DNA of 56,386 bases from Ramlibacter sp. (GTDB lineage Bacteria; Pseudomonadota; Gammaproteobacteria; Burkholderiales; Burkholderiaceae_C). Both the position numbers and the translations under genes were made by a program. Of this stretch, positions 34,226 to 42,492 are shown piece after piece (the first letter of the stretch is position 1; each line of letters opens with the position of its first letter). Location of the stretch: NCBI GenBank assembly GCA_019449555.1, contig JAGRPN010000053.1:1-56386 (forward strand), read 5' to 3'. The notes below the pieces were generated by a model that saw nothing but the letters and a program-made list of their open reading frames with translations, ran no database searches and was not told the DNA's origin.

Positions 34226-34247
34226 GCGCAATTCGGCATCACGAATA

Positions 34248-34270
34248 AAGGCTCCTGCGGGAGCCTTTTT
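34248..34270 (+). terminator. Intrinsic terminator after RRM gene 2
   Basis: AAGGCTCC TGCG GGAGCC TTTTT, an 8-bp stem with a tetraloop and T-run, 22 bp after the stop codon. It ends the plus-strand unit before the convergent SDR gene. Confidence 0.85.
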
Positions 34271-34280
34271 GTTGCGCGCC

Positions 34281-34350
34281 CGAATTGTCATTGCGGGCTC
34301 GACCCGCAACCAGGAAATCATGGATGCCGGATCGAGGTCCGGCCTGACAG
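34281..34350. repeat. Dispersed intergenic palindromic repeat (double stem-loop)
   Basis: Two adjacent hairpins, TTGCGGG-ctcga-CCCGCAA (34291-34309) and GCCGGA-tcgagg-TCCGGC (34326-34343), in a context (attgcgggctcgacccgcaa, atggatgccgg) that is common as an interspersed repeat in many alpha- and betaproteobacteria. It lies between convergent genes. Copy number cannot be tested within this window. Confidence 0.55.
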
Positions 34351-34355
34351 CCTGG

Positions 34356-35138
34356 TCAGGTCGTGTGCTGCCGCTGCTTGCGCGGCCGGCCGGCGAGCGC
34401 GCGATCGAACACGGCGTTGGGCAATAGGCGCAACAGCCTGGCGACGATCGCCATCTGCCACGGGATCACGCGGTAGCTCGCCCCCGCCTCGATGGCGCGG
34501 AACGCGCGCTCGGCGAACTCGCGCGGCTGCAGCAGGAACGGCATCCCATAGCGATTGCGTTCGGTCAGCGGAGTGGCCACGTAGCCGGGGCAAATCGTCA
34601 CGACTTTCACGCCGCTCGCGCGCAGCTCGCCGCGCAGGCTTTCGCAATAATTGATGACGGCCGCCTTGCTCGCGCAATACGCCGCGTGGCCGGGCAGGCC
34701 GCGGATGCCCGCCACGCTGGCGATGCCCACCAGCGCGCCGGAGCCCCGCTTCGCCATCGCGGCGAGAAACGGATTGAAGGTCGCGGCCAGGCCGACGCTG
34801 TTGGTGGCGAAGATCCGTGCGACCACGTCCAGGTCCTCGCGCAGCGCCGTATCCACCCCGATGCTGATGCCGGCATTCGCGATCACGACATCGGGGACGC
34901 CCTGGCGCGCGATGCAATCGAGCCCTGCCGCGACGATGTCGTCGATGTCCGCCACGTCGGCCCGATAGACGCAATAGCGATCGGCGGCCAGCCCCCTGGC
35001 GCGCGCCCACTCCTCGATTTCCGCGCCGCGGCGCGCGGCCAGCGCCAGCCGCCAGCCAGCCTCGTGATAGCGCCAGGCCAGCGCCTGGCCGATGCCGCTC
35101 GAGGCGCCGGTGATGAAGACGAGCTTGTCCATGGACAC
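34356..35138 (-). CDS. Short-chain dehydrogenase/reductase
   Basis: A 260-aa classical SDR. Cofactor motif TGASSGIGQALA (residues 10-21), NAG-type motif NAGISIGVD, and catalytic Y-C-A-S-K (AYCASKAAVINYCESL). The C-terminal part has a hydrophobic Leu-rich segment. The substrate is unknown. It starts 6 bp after lptC and is probably the last gene of the kdsD-kdsC-lptC transcript, in the place where lptA-lptB often sit. Confidence 0.87.
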   Translation of the reverse strand: MSMDKLVFITGASSGIGQALAWRYHEAGWRLALAARRGAEIEEWARARGLAADRYCVYRADVADIDDIVAAGLDCIARQGVPDVVIANAGISIGVDTALREDLDVVARIFATNSVGLAATFNPFLAAMAKRGSGALVGIASVAGIRGLPGHAAYCASKAAVINYCESLRGELRASGVKVVTICPGYVATPLTERNRYGMPFLLQPREFAERAFRAIEAGASYRVIPWQMAIVARLLRLLPNAVFDRALAGRPRKQRQHTT

Positions 35139-35144
35139 GTGCGG

Positions 35145-35798
35145 CTATTTCTGCGCCGGCTGCGGCACGAGCACCCCGTGCACGCGGCCGCGCAGTTCCA
35201 GCACCTGCTCGATGTTGTCGTAGTCCAGGCTGTCGGCCGTGAACCGGTCGGTGCCGCGCGTGAGCTGCACCGGCTTGTTCGACTTCACCCGCTCGGTGTT
35301 GAGGAAGGCATGCAGGAATTCGCCGCGGAATTCCATCCGCGGCTGGAGCTCGCCGCGCTCGTTGCGGCTGGCCTCGCGGGTGACCACCGCATCGCCGATC
35401 AATTGCACTTCGGAGCCGTCGCCGTTGCTCAGCGCCCGCTGCGCCGTCGCCACGGTGAGCTGGTCGCGCTCGTTGAGCGAGCGGATGCGCGGCTGGTCGA
35501 TCTCCAGGGTGTCGGTGTCCGGGAAATGGCGCGCCTCCTTGCCGTGGACCTCGGACTTGAGGCGCCCGCTCGCGTCGAACGTCTTGACCGAAAAGCCTCG
35601 CATCACGTAGTCGGGATCGTGGGTAGGCGCCCGCTGGGTCTCGGCCGGGCCCAACACCGGCGTGTTGCGCGCTAGCCAGTAGGTGCCCAGGGCCAGCACC
35701 GCCATCAGGATGATCGGCAGGTACACCGACACGCGCTCCCAGCCGCCGCGCACCAGCGCCCCGAGGCCCGCCAGCGGCGAGCGCGCGACGGCGCTCAT
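35145..35798 (-). CDS. lptC: LPS export protein LptC
   Basis: A 217-aa bitopic protein: one N-terminal membrane helix (VYLPIILMAVLALGTYWLA, about 24-42) and a periplasmic jellyroll that passes LPS from LptB2FG to LptA. Family blocks: DYVMRGFSVKTFDASGRLKSEVHGKEARHFPDTDTLEID and PRMEFRGEFLHAFLNTERVKSNKPV. It lies 19 bp after kdsC. The next gene is an SDR rather than lptA. Confidence 0.88.
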   Translation of the reverse strand: MSAVARSPLAGLGALVRGGWERVSVYLPIILMAVLALGTYWLARNTPVLGPAETQRAPTHDPDYVMRGFSVKTFDASGRLKSEVHGKEARHFPDTDTLEIDQPRIRSLNERDQLTVATAQRALSNGDGSEVQLIGDAVVTREASRNERGELQPRMEFRGEFLHAFLNTERVKSNKPVQLTRGTDRFTADSLDYDNIEQVLELRGRVHGVLVPQPAQK

Positions 35799-35817
35799 GG
35801 CCGCGGGACGCCCGCGC

Positions 35818-36363
35818 TCATGCGTACCCTTCGAGCAGCTGCGCGTAGCGACCGCCGGCCTGCAGCAGCAGGTCGCAGAATTCGCGCGCGGCCCCGGCGC
35901 CGCCGGCCGCCTGCGTCACGTAGTGCGCGACCGCCTTCACTTCCGGATGGGCGTTGGCCGGCGCGCCCGCGAAGGCGCAGCGGCGAAGCAGCGGCAGGTC
36001 CGGCCAGTCGTCGCCGATGGCGGCGGCGTCGCTCCAGCGCAGCCCGAGCTCCTGCAAGGTCCGCTCGGCCGCCGGCGCCTTGTCTTCGGTGCCGTAGTGC
36101 ACGTGCGTCACGCCCAGCGCTGCCAGCCGGTTGCGCAACGGCCCGGAGTCGCGGCCGGTGATCACTGCTGGCGTGATGCCGGCCCTTTGCAGCAACTTGA
36201 GGCCGAACCCGTCCAGGATGTGGAAGCGTTTGAGGGTCTCCCCCTGCTCGGAAAAATACAGCCCGCCGTCGGTCAACACGCCGTCGACGTCGAAGAACGC
36301 GACGCGCACGCCCTGGGCCGCGAGCAACTGCTCGGGCGTGAAGGTCAGGGCGGGCCGATCCAT
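35818..36363 (-). CDS. kdsC: KDO-8-phosphate phosphatase KdsC
   Basis: A 181-aa HAD-superfamily phosphatase without a large cap, working as a tetramer. Catalytic motif I is FFDVDGVLTDG (nucleophile Asp), motif II Thr-type in VITGRDSG, and motif IV is IGDDWPDLPLL. It hydrolyses KDO-8-phosphate in the cytoplasm to give KDO for the LPS inner core. It sits 6 bp after kdsD. Confidence 0.92.
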   Translation of the reverse strand: MDRPALTFTPEQLLAAQGVRVAFFDVDGVLTDGGLYFSEQGETLKRFHILDGFGLKLLQRAGITPAVITGRDSGPLRNRLAALGVTHVHYGTEDKAPAAERTLQELGLRWSDAAAIGDDWPDLPLLRRCAFAGAPANAHPEVKAVAHYVTQAAGGAGAAREFCDLLLQAGGRYAQLLEGYA

Positions 36364-36369
36364 GGCGGC

Positions 36370-37416
36370 TCAGATCACCTTGGCGCGCATCAGGTCGTTG
36401 CTGTTGACCGCGCCGCACAGCTTGCCGTCGGCATCGACCACCAGCACGCTCGTGATGCGGTGCTGCTCCATGAGCTCGGCCGCCTCGACCGCGAGCACGT
36501 CGCTGCGGATCGTGTGCGGCCGCGGATGCATCACCTCGCGCGCCGTCAGGCTGCGCAGGTCGAGCCCCTTTTCGATCAGCCGGCGCAGGTCGCCATCGGT
36601 GAAGATGCCCAGCACGTGCCCCGCGCCATCCACCACCGCCGAGGCGCCCAGGCCCTTGGCGCTCATCTCGCGCATCAGCTGGCTGAACGTCGCCTCGGGA
36701 CCCACGCGCGGCACCCCCTCGCCGGTGCGCATGAGGTCGCTCAAATGGGTCAGCAGCTTGCGCCCGAGTGCGCCGCCCGGATGCGAGCGGGCGAAGTCCT
36801 CGGTCTTGAACCCGCGCGCATCCAGCAGCGCGACGGCGAGCGCGTCGCCGAGCGCGAGCTGGGCGGTGGTGCTGGCCGTGGGCGCGAGGTTCAGCGGGCA
36901 GGCTTCCTTCTCGACGCGGCAATCCAGCACGATCTCGGCGTGGCGGCCCAGCGTCGAGTCGAGCGCGCCCGTCATCGCGACGAGCGGCACGCCCAGGCGC
37001 TTGAGCACCGGCAGGATCACCGTGATCTCCTCGCTCTCGCCGCCGTTGGAAATCGCCAGCACGAGGTCCACCGGCTTGATCATCCCGAGGTCGCCGTGGC
37101 TGGCCTCGGCCGGATGCACGAACATAGCCGGCGTGCCGGTGGAGGCCAGCGTCGCCGCCACCTTGCGGCCGATGTGCCCGCTCTTGCCCATGCCCATGAC
37201 CACGACGCGCCCGCGCACCCGCAGCATCATTTCGACGGCCCGGGCGAACGCCTCGCCGGTGCGCGCCTTCAGGCCCAGCACCGCCGCCGCCTCGATCTCG
37301 AACGTCTCGCGGGCCAGCCGCAGCGCCTGCGCGGCATCGAAAGGCGGCTGCTGCGCCGGGGGCACGGCGCCGTCCTGAGTCTGCGGAAAGGAGTTGCCGG
37401 CGTGGGGGAGAGCCAT
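36370..37416 (-). CDS. kdsD: Arabinose-5-phosphate isomerase KdsD
   Basis: A 348-aa protein: SIS domain (about 45-185) with GMGKSGHIGRKVAATLASTGTPA and SNGGESEEI, then a pair of CBS domains (about 220-345; IFTDGDLRRLIEKG and SVLVVDADGKLCGAV). It interconverts ribulose-5-phosphate and arabinose-5-phosphate, the first step of KDO synthesis. It is first of the minus-strand kdsD-kdsC-lptC-SDR unit and diverges from the antiporter at 37465. Confidence 0.93.
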   Translation of the reverse strand: MALPHAGNSFPQTQDGAVPPAQQPPFDAAQALRLARETFEIEAAAVLGLKARTGEAFARAVEMMLRVRGRVVVMGMGKSGHIGRKVAATLASTGTPAMFVHPAEASHGDLGMIKPVDLVLAISNGGESEEITVILPVLKRLGVPLVAMTGALDSTLGRHAEIVLDCRVEKEACPLNLAPTASTTAQLALGDALAVALLDARGFKTEDFARSHPGGALGRKLLTHLSDLMRTGEGVPRVGPEATFSQLMREMSAKGLGASAVVDGAGHVLGIFTDGDLRRLIEKGLDLRSLTAREVMHPRPHTIRSDVLAVEAAELMEQHRITSVLVVDADGKLCGAVNSNDLMRAKVI

Positions 37417-37464
37417 GGCGCGATTCTATCGAGGCGTCGCGCTGTCTCTTGGTAGCATGCCGTC

Positions 37465-39450
37465 ATGACCTCGCTCGATCTCACGCTGCTGTACCTGCTG
37501 GCCGCAGTGCTGGGCGTGGTGGGCTGCCGCTACCTCAAGCTGCCGCCGATGCTGGGCTACCTGGTGGTGGGCGTGGTGATCGGCCCCAACGCGCTGGCGC
37601 TGGGCGGGAGCTCCGCCACGGTGCGTCACCTGGGCGAGTTCGGCGTGGTGTTCCTGATGTTCGTGATCGGGCTGGAATTCAACCTGCACAAGCTGCGCGC
37701 GATGCGGGCCCACGTGTTCGGCCTGGGCCTGTCCCAGGTGGTGCTCACGATCGCGCTGGGCACGCTGGGCTCGCTGGCGCTCGCCGCCGCCGCCCCGAGG
37801 TTGTGGCAGATGAACTGGCAGACGGCGCTCGCGCTGTCGGGCGCGGTGGCGATGAGCAGCACGGCCATCGTCGTCAAGCTGCTGGCCGAACGCCTGGAGC
37901 TGGAAAGCGAGCACGGCAAGCGCGTGATGGGCGTGCTGCTGTTCCAGGACCTCGCCGTGGTGCCCTTGTTGGTGCTGATCCCGGCCCTGGGCAGCCCGCC
38001 CGAAATGCTGTTCAAGGCGCTGCTCGTGGCCGCCTTGAAGGCCGCCGCCCTGATCGCGCTATTGCTGGCCGGCGGCCAGCGCGTGATGCGCTGGTGGCTC
38101 ACCCTGGTGGCGCGGCGCAAGAGCGAAGAGCTGTTCGTGCTGAACCTGCTGCTGGTCACCCTCGGGCTGGCGTGGCTCACGGAACTGGCGGGCCTGTCGC
38201 TCGCGCTCGGCGCCTTCATCGCCGGCATGCTGATTTCCGAAACCGAATACAAGCACCAGGTGGAAACGGACATCCGGCCGTTCCACGACGTGCTGCTCGG
38301 GCTGTTCTTCATCTCCATCGGCATGCTGCTGGACTGGCGCATGGTGGCCGAGCACTGGGCCATGGTGCTGGTGCTGCTGGTCCTGCCGGTGCTGTTCAAG
38401 CTGTTGCTCGTTACCGGCCTCACGCGCGCGCTGGGCGCCTCCGCCGGCGTGTCGCTGCGCACCGGCCTGTACCTCGCGCAGGCCGGCGAATTCGGCTTCG
38501 TGCTGCTCACGCTCGCGCAGCAGAACGAGCTGGTGCCGCCGCTGCTGCTCAACCCCATCCTGGCCAGCATGGTGCTGTCGATGCTGGCCACGCCGTTCAT
38601 CATCATGCATTCCAACCGGATCGTGATGAAACTGGTCGCCAACGAATGGCTGCTGCAATCATTGCAGATGACCAACATCGCGCGCCGTTCGATCAACATC
38701 AACCGCCACGTGATCATCTGCGGCTATGGCCGCTGCGGCCAGAACCTGGCCCGCATGCTCGAGCGCGAGGGCATCCCCTACATGGCGCTCGACCTGGACC
38801 CCGACCGCGTGCGGCAAGCCGCGGCCGCCGGCGATTCCGTGGTGTTCGGCGATGCTTCGCGGCTGCAGGCGCTGGTGGCCGCGGGGCTGGCGCGGGCGAG
38901 CGCGCTGGTGGTGACGTACCTGGATGTGCCGGGCGCGATGAAGGTGCTGTCGAACGCGCACAGCCACGCGCCCCAGGTGCCGGTGATCGTGCGGACCCAG
39001 GACGACCGCGCGCTCGAGCAGCTGCGGGCGGCGGGCGCGGCGGAAGTCGTGCCGGAACTGCTGGAGGGCTCGCTGATGCTGGCCAGCCATGCCCTCGCGC
39101 TGGTGGGCGTGCCGATGCGCCGGGTGATCCGCATCGTGCAGGAACAGCGCGACGCCCGCTACAACCTGTTGCGCGGCTACTTCCACGGGGCCGACGACGA
39201 CACCGTGACCGACCTGGAAAGCGTGCGGCTGTCCACGGTGAGGCTGCCGTTCGGCGCGGGCTCGCTCGGGCGGGCGCTCAGCCAGCTCGCGTTGACCGCG
39301 CTGGGCGTGCGGGTCGTGAGCCTGCGGCGCAGCAGCGGCAAGTCGGTGGATCCGGACAGCGATCCGCCGCTCGAGGACGGCGATACGCTCGTGCTGTCCG
39401 GCCCGCCGGAAACGCTCGCCGTCGCGGAGGAAAAACTGTTGCGCGGTTGA
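37465..39450 (+). CDS. CPA2 family cation:proton antiporter (KefB/KefC-like) with RCK domains
   Basis: A 661-aa protein. Residues 1-390 carry about twelve helices of the Na+/H+ exchanger fold (LGEFGVVFLMFVIGLEFNLHKLR, QAGEFGFVLLTLA). An RCK_N/TrkA-N domain follows (VIICGYGRCGQNLARML and LDLDPDRVRQAAAAG, a Rossmann NAD site), then a TrkA_C domain at the end (about 575-658). It likely exports K+ or Na+ in exchange for protons. The KefB/C glutathione-gating context (kefF/kefG) is absent nearby. Confidence 0.9.
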   Translation: MTSLDLTLLYLLAAVLGVVGCRYLKLPPMLGYLVVGVVIGPNALALGGSSATVRHLGEFGVVFLMFVIGLEFNLHKLRAMRAHVFGLGLSQVVLTIALGTLGSLALAAAAPRLWQMNWQTALALSGAVAMSSTAIVVKLLAERLELESEHGKRVMGVLLFQDLAVVPLLVLIPALGSPPEMLFKALLVAALKAAALIALLLAGGQRVMRWWLTLVARRKSEELFVLNLLLVTLGLAWLTELAGLSLALGAFIAGMLISETEYKHQVETDIRPFHDVLLGLFFISIGMLLDWRMVAEHWAMVLVLLVLPVLFKLLLVTGLTRALGASAGVSLRTGLYLAQAGEFGFVLLTLAQQNELVPPLLLNPILASMVLSMLATPFIIMHSNRIVMKLVANEWLLQSLQMTNIARRSININRHVIICGYGRCGQNLARMLEREGIPYMALDLDPDRVRQAAAAGDSVVFGDASRLQALVAAGLARASALVVTYLDVPGAMKVLSNAHSHAPQVPVIVRTQDDRALEQLRAAGAAEVVPELLEGSLMLASHALALVGVPMRRVIRIVQEQRDARYNLLRGYFHGADDDTVTDLESVRLSTVRLPFGAGSLGRALSQLALTALGVRVVSLRRSSGKSVDPDSDPPLEDGDTLVLSGPPETLAVAEEKLLRG

Positions 39451-39498
39451 GGCCTGAGGCCGCGCGATCCAGCCGGACACGCGCCGCGCGCGCCGCGC

Positions 39499-40326
39499 TC
39501 AGTTCAGGTCGCCGTACTGCGTGCCGCTCAGGGTCGGCATGCTGCGCTGTTCGGCACCGGGCATCTCGGTGTCCTCGAAGCCCGTGAGCAGCGTGTAGCT
39601 GCGCGGACCGTGCACGACCGAGCCGTCGAACGCGCGGGCGCTGGCGCCATGCGAGATGCCCACCGCGGCCGCCGCCTCGGCAGCCGGGTTCTCGGCCCCG
39701 GCCGCCAGGGCGCGCTTGAAGGCTGCCACCTCGTCCTCCTGGATCGGCTCGTAGGCCGATTTGGGCCGCGGCTGCGCCGCGGCGGCCGGCTTCGCGGCGG
39801 CGGCGGGTTCCAGCCGGACCGGTTGCGACACCGCGCCCGGCCCCGAGTCCAGCGGCACGGGATGCGAATCGGCCCCGCGCTGCTGCGCGCGCGCGGGGGC
39901 ACCGACTGCCACGTGTTCGTTGGTGCGCCAGTACACGGCGGTCACCACGATGTCGTAGCGCGACTTCGCGGCCTGGGCGATCAGCGCCTCGAGTTCCGCC
40001 AGCTGCGCGGTTTCGGCGGCACTGTCGCGCGCCAGGTCCACCATGACCAGGAACTGGCGGCCGCGCCCGTCCAGCGAGAGCACCTTGAATTTGTAGCTCG
40101 CCGACAACACGCCCGCGCGCATCATCGCGTCGCGCACCACGCTGTACAGCAACTCACGCCGCGCCATGCGCTCCTTCTTGCGGTTGGCGGGCTGCCCGTT
40201 GGCTGCTTCGTTCGTTTCGCGCTTGCCTGCCGGGCGGGTGGCCTCCAGGCGGCCGAGCCCGGAGCTGTCGGCCTCGAGCCTGGCCGGCGCGGCGGCGCGA
40301 GAAAATAACCAGCTGAACAATGACAT
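39499..40326 (-). CDS. Conserved hypothetical protein, burkholderial
   Basis: A 275-aa protein that I do not recognise. N-terminal 55 residues are basic and disordered (RKKERMARRE). A central segment of about 90 residues looks folded (ELLYSVVRDAMMRAGVLSASYKFKVLSLDGRGRQFLVMVDLA, then LEALIAQAAKSRYDIVVTAVYWR) and ends in a beta-alpha-beta-like pattern. The C-terminal half is Ala/Pro-rich linker with a short conserved-looking EDEVAAFKRALA block and a final TLLTGFEDTEMP. There is no signal peptide or helix. It lies 83 bp downstream of the cyclic-nucleotide-binding protein. Confidence 0.75.
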   Translation of the reverse strand: MSLFSWLFSRAAAPARLEADSSGLGRLEATRPAGKRETNEAANGQPANRKKERMARRELLYSVVRDAMMRAGVLSASYKFKVLSLDGRGRQFLVMVDLARDSAAETAQLAELEALIAQAAKSRYDIVVTAVYWRTNEHVAVGAPARAQQRGADSHPVPLDSGPGAVSQPVRLEPAAAAKPAAAAQPRPKSAYEPIQEDEVAAFKRALAAGAENPAAEAAAAVGISHGASARAFDGSVVHGPRSYTLLTGFEDTEMPGAEQRSMPTLSGTQYGDLN

Positions 40327-40409
40327 CTCGGGCTTTCGGCTTATTGGGCTTCGTCGGGACACCGCCTCATGCGCGAAATCTGCCCGCATGCCGGCCCGTC
40401 GCCAGGGGT

Positions 40410-40901
40410 TCAGGTGACCGCGATCCGCTTGGGCTTGTTGGCAAGCCGGCGCGACACCAGCGAGCCCAGGGCCATCGCTATTTCGAGGGCCAGGTTGGGT
40501 TGGCGGTTGGTGAGCTCGGTGAAACGGATCGGCGTCAGGCACCAGATCTTGCTGGGCGTGGCAGCCTGCACCGTCGCATTGCGCGGCAGGCGGGTGAAGA
40601 ACGCGCCTTCGCCGACTGCCGAGCCGGGCCCGACCACCGCGAGCCGCACGCGCCCCTTGTCGTCCTCGTAGTGAACGCTGAGGCCGCCCGACTCGATCAG
40701 GTAGACCGTGCGGTCCTGCGCGTTCTGTTCGATCAGCACCTGCCCCTGCTTGAGCGCGAACGGCTGCAGGTAGCTGCCCAGCAGCTCCCATTGCGTCGGC
40801 GTGAGCGTGGGCTGGAAGCTGTCGTTCGAGTGGTTGTGCGCGATCGCCTGCACGAGACCTTGCACGTCGAACTTGACCGGGCCGCGAAGTGGTGCGTTCA
40901 T
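40410..40901 (-). CDS. Cyclic-nucleotide-binding (Crp-like sensor) domain protein, no HTH
   Basis: A 163-aa protein made of one cNMP-binding beta-barrel (about 30-150): LGSYLQPFALKQGQVLIEQNAQDRTVYLIESGGLSVHYED, then VGEGAFFTRLPRNATVQA, the phosphate-binding cassette region. The usual GE..L/RxA pattern is altered to GEGAF/PRNATV, so binding of cAMP or cGMP is uncertain. There is no DNA-binding domain, so it is not a complete Crp/Fnr regulator. The ATG at 40901 is preferred over an upstream in-frame start. Confidence 0.82.
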   Translation of the reverse strand: MNAPLRGPVKFDVQGLVQAIAHNHSNDSFQPTLTPTQWELLGSYLQPFALKQGQVLIEQNAQDRTVYLIESGGLSVHYEDDKGRVRLAVVGPGSAVGEGAFFTRLPRNATVQAATPSKIWCLTPIRFTELTNRQPNLALEIAMALGSLVSRRLANKPKRIAVT

Positions 40902-40992
40902 GTGCCGGACAGTAGCGTCCGGCTGAGCTAGCGGCAAGAGAACTAACGGCCACTTACACCTGATACCCGCGCTTCACCTGCCGCACGGGCGC

Positions 40993-42423
40993 TCATTTCC
41001 CGATACAAAAGCTCGAAAAAATCACCCCGAGCAGGTCGTCGGAGCTGAACTCGCCGGTGATCTCGCTCAGCGCATTCTGGGCCAGCCGCAGCTCCTCGGC
41101 CAGCAGCTCGAGCACCGGCGCCCGGGACGCGAGGTGCGCCGCGCCCTGCAGCAGGTGCGCCTGCACCCGGCGCAGCGCCTGCACATGGCGCTCGCGCGCG
41201 ATGAACACGCCCTCGGGCGCGGCTTGCCAGCCGGCCACTTCCAGCAGCTTGCGGCGCAGCGCGTCCAGCCCGGCGCCGGTGAGGGCCGAGAGGAAGACGC
41301 TGTCTTCGCCGTCCCCCGGTTCGGCGGCGGCCGGTGCGCCACCGGGCACGGCATCGAGCTTGTTCCACACCTCGATCACCGGTACGGCGGGCGGCAATTT
41401 CTCGTCGAGGCCGCGGGCGATGGCGCGATCGGCCGCCGCATAGTCGGCAACTCCGAGCCGCGTCAGGTCGTGCAGGAACAGCACGGCGTCGGCCTGCTCG
41501 ATCTGGCCCCAGGCACGCGCGATGCCGATCAGCTCCACATGGTCCTGGCTGTCGCGCAGGCCGGCGGTGTCGATCACGTGCAGCGGCACGCCCTCGATCT
41601 GGATCGTCTGGCTCACCACGTCGCGCGTGGTGCCGGGCACCGCCGTCACGATGGCGAGCTCCGCGCCCGCGAGCGCGTTGAGCAGCGAGCTCTTGCCCGC
41701 GTTGGGCTGGCCGGCGATCACGACCTTGATCCCTTCGCGCAGGAGCGCGCCCTGGCGCGCGCGCTGCAGCACGTGCGCGAGCGATTGCTGCAGGCTTTCC
41801 AGTTGGCCCTGCGCATCGGCCTGCTGCAGGAAGTCGATTTCCTCGTCCGGGAAATCCAGGGTCGCCTCGACCAGCATGCGCAGGTGGATCAGGGCGTCGC
41901 GCAGCGCGTGGATCTCGCGCGAGAACTCGCCCGACAACGACCGGCCGGCGCTGCGGGCCGCCGCTTCGGTGCTCGCGTCGATCAGGTCGGCGATCGCTTC
42001 GGCTTGCGCGAGATCGATCTTGTCGTTCAGGAAAGCGCGCTGGGTGAACTCGCCCGGCCGCGCCAACCGCAGGCCGGCCAGCCGGGGGCGGCCGGTCGCC
42101 GGATCGTTTTCCGCGCCGGCCTCGAGACAGCGCGCCAGCAGCAGTTGCAGCACCACCGGTCCGCCGTGCGCCTGCAGCTCCAGCACGTCCTCGCCGGTGT
42201 AGGAATGCGGGGCGGGGAAATGGATCGCCAGGCCCTGGTCGATCGGGCTGCCGTCGGCCGCGCGGAACGGCAGGTAGCTGGCCTGGCGCGGCTCGAGCGC
42301 GCGCCCGCACACGGCCTCGATCAGGGCCGCCAGCGAGGGACCGGACACCCGCACGATGCCCACCGCGCCCCGGCCGGGGGCGGTGGCGATGGCAGCGATC
42401 GGGTCGTCATGGCGGGCCGGCAT
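40993..42423 (-). CDS. mnmE: tRNA modification GTPase MnmE
   Basis: A 476-aa GTPase that with MnmG makes the 5-carboxymethylaminomethyl modification at tRNA wobble uridine. It has the N-terminal tetrahydrofolate-binding domain ([20 protein letters not shown]), a helical domain, and an inserted G domain: P-loop [17 protein letters not shown] switch, DTAGL (G3) and NKLD (G4). It ends with the diagnostic C-I-G-K, whose Cys is catalytic. It sits in the standard place after yidC on the minus strand. Confidence 0.96.
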   Translation of the reverse strand: MPARHDDPIAAIATAPGRGAVGIVRVSGPSLAALIEAVCGRALEPRQASYLPFRAADGSPIDQGLAIHFPAPHSYTGEDVLELQAHGGPVVLQLLLARCLEAGAENDPATGRPRLAGLRLARPGEFTQRAFLNDKIDLAQAEAIADLIDASTEAAARSAGRSLSGEFSREIHALRDALIHLRMLVEATLDFPDEEIDFLQQADAQGQLESLQQSLAHVLQRARQGALLREGIKVVIAGQPNAGKSSLLNALAGAELAIVTAVPGTTRDVVSQTIQIEGVPLHVIDTAGLRDSQDHVELIGIARAWGQIEQADAVLFLHDLTRLGVADYAAADRAIARGLDEKLPPAVPVIEVWNKLDAVPGGAPAAAEPGDGEDSVFLSALTGAGLDALRRKLLEVAGWQAAPEGVFIARERHVQALRRVQAHLLQGAAHLASRAPVLELLAEELRLAQNALSEITGEFSSDDLLGVIFSSFCIGK

Positions 42424-42448
42424 GCAGGTATTGTCCCCTCCACCAAGG

Positions 42449-42474
42449 ACAAGGGCCGCTTTGGCGGCCCTTGT
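42449..42474. other. Strong hairpin between yidC and mnmE
   Basis: ACAAGGGCCGC-TTTG-GCGGCCCTTGT is a perfect 11-bp inverted repeat with a 4-base loop in the 69-bp yidC-mnmE gap. There is no long T-run on either side, so it is either a weak terminator or a processing/pausing hairpin. It may partly separate yidC from mnmE expression. Confidence 0.6.
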
Positions 42475-42492
42475 GTTCTCCTTCGCGCAGCT

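Noticed and set aside
42449-42474. Hairpin after yidC as a Rho-independent terminator
   Set aside because: The stem is excellent but no T-run follows on either strand, so it is listed only as a hairpin.
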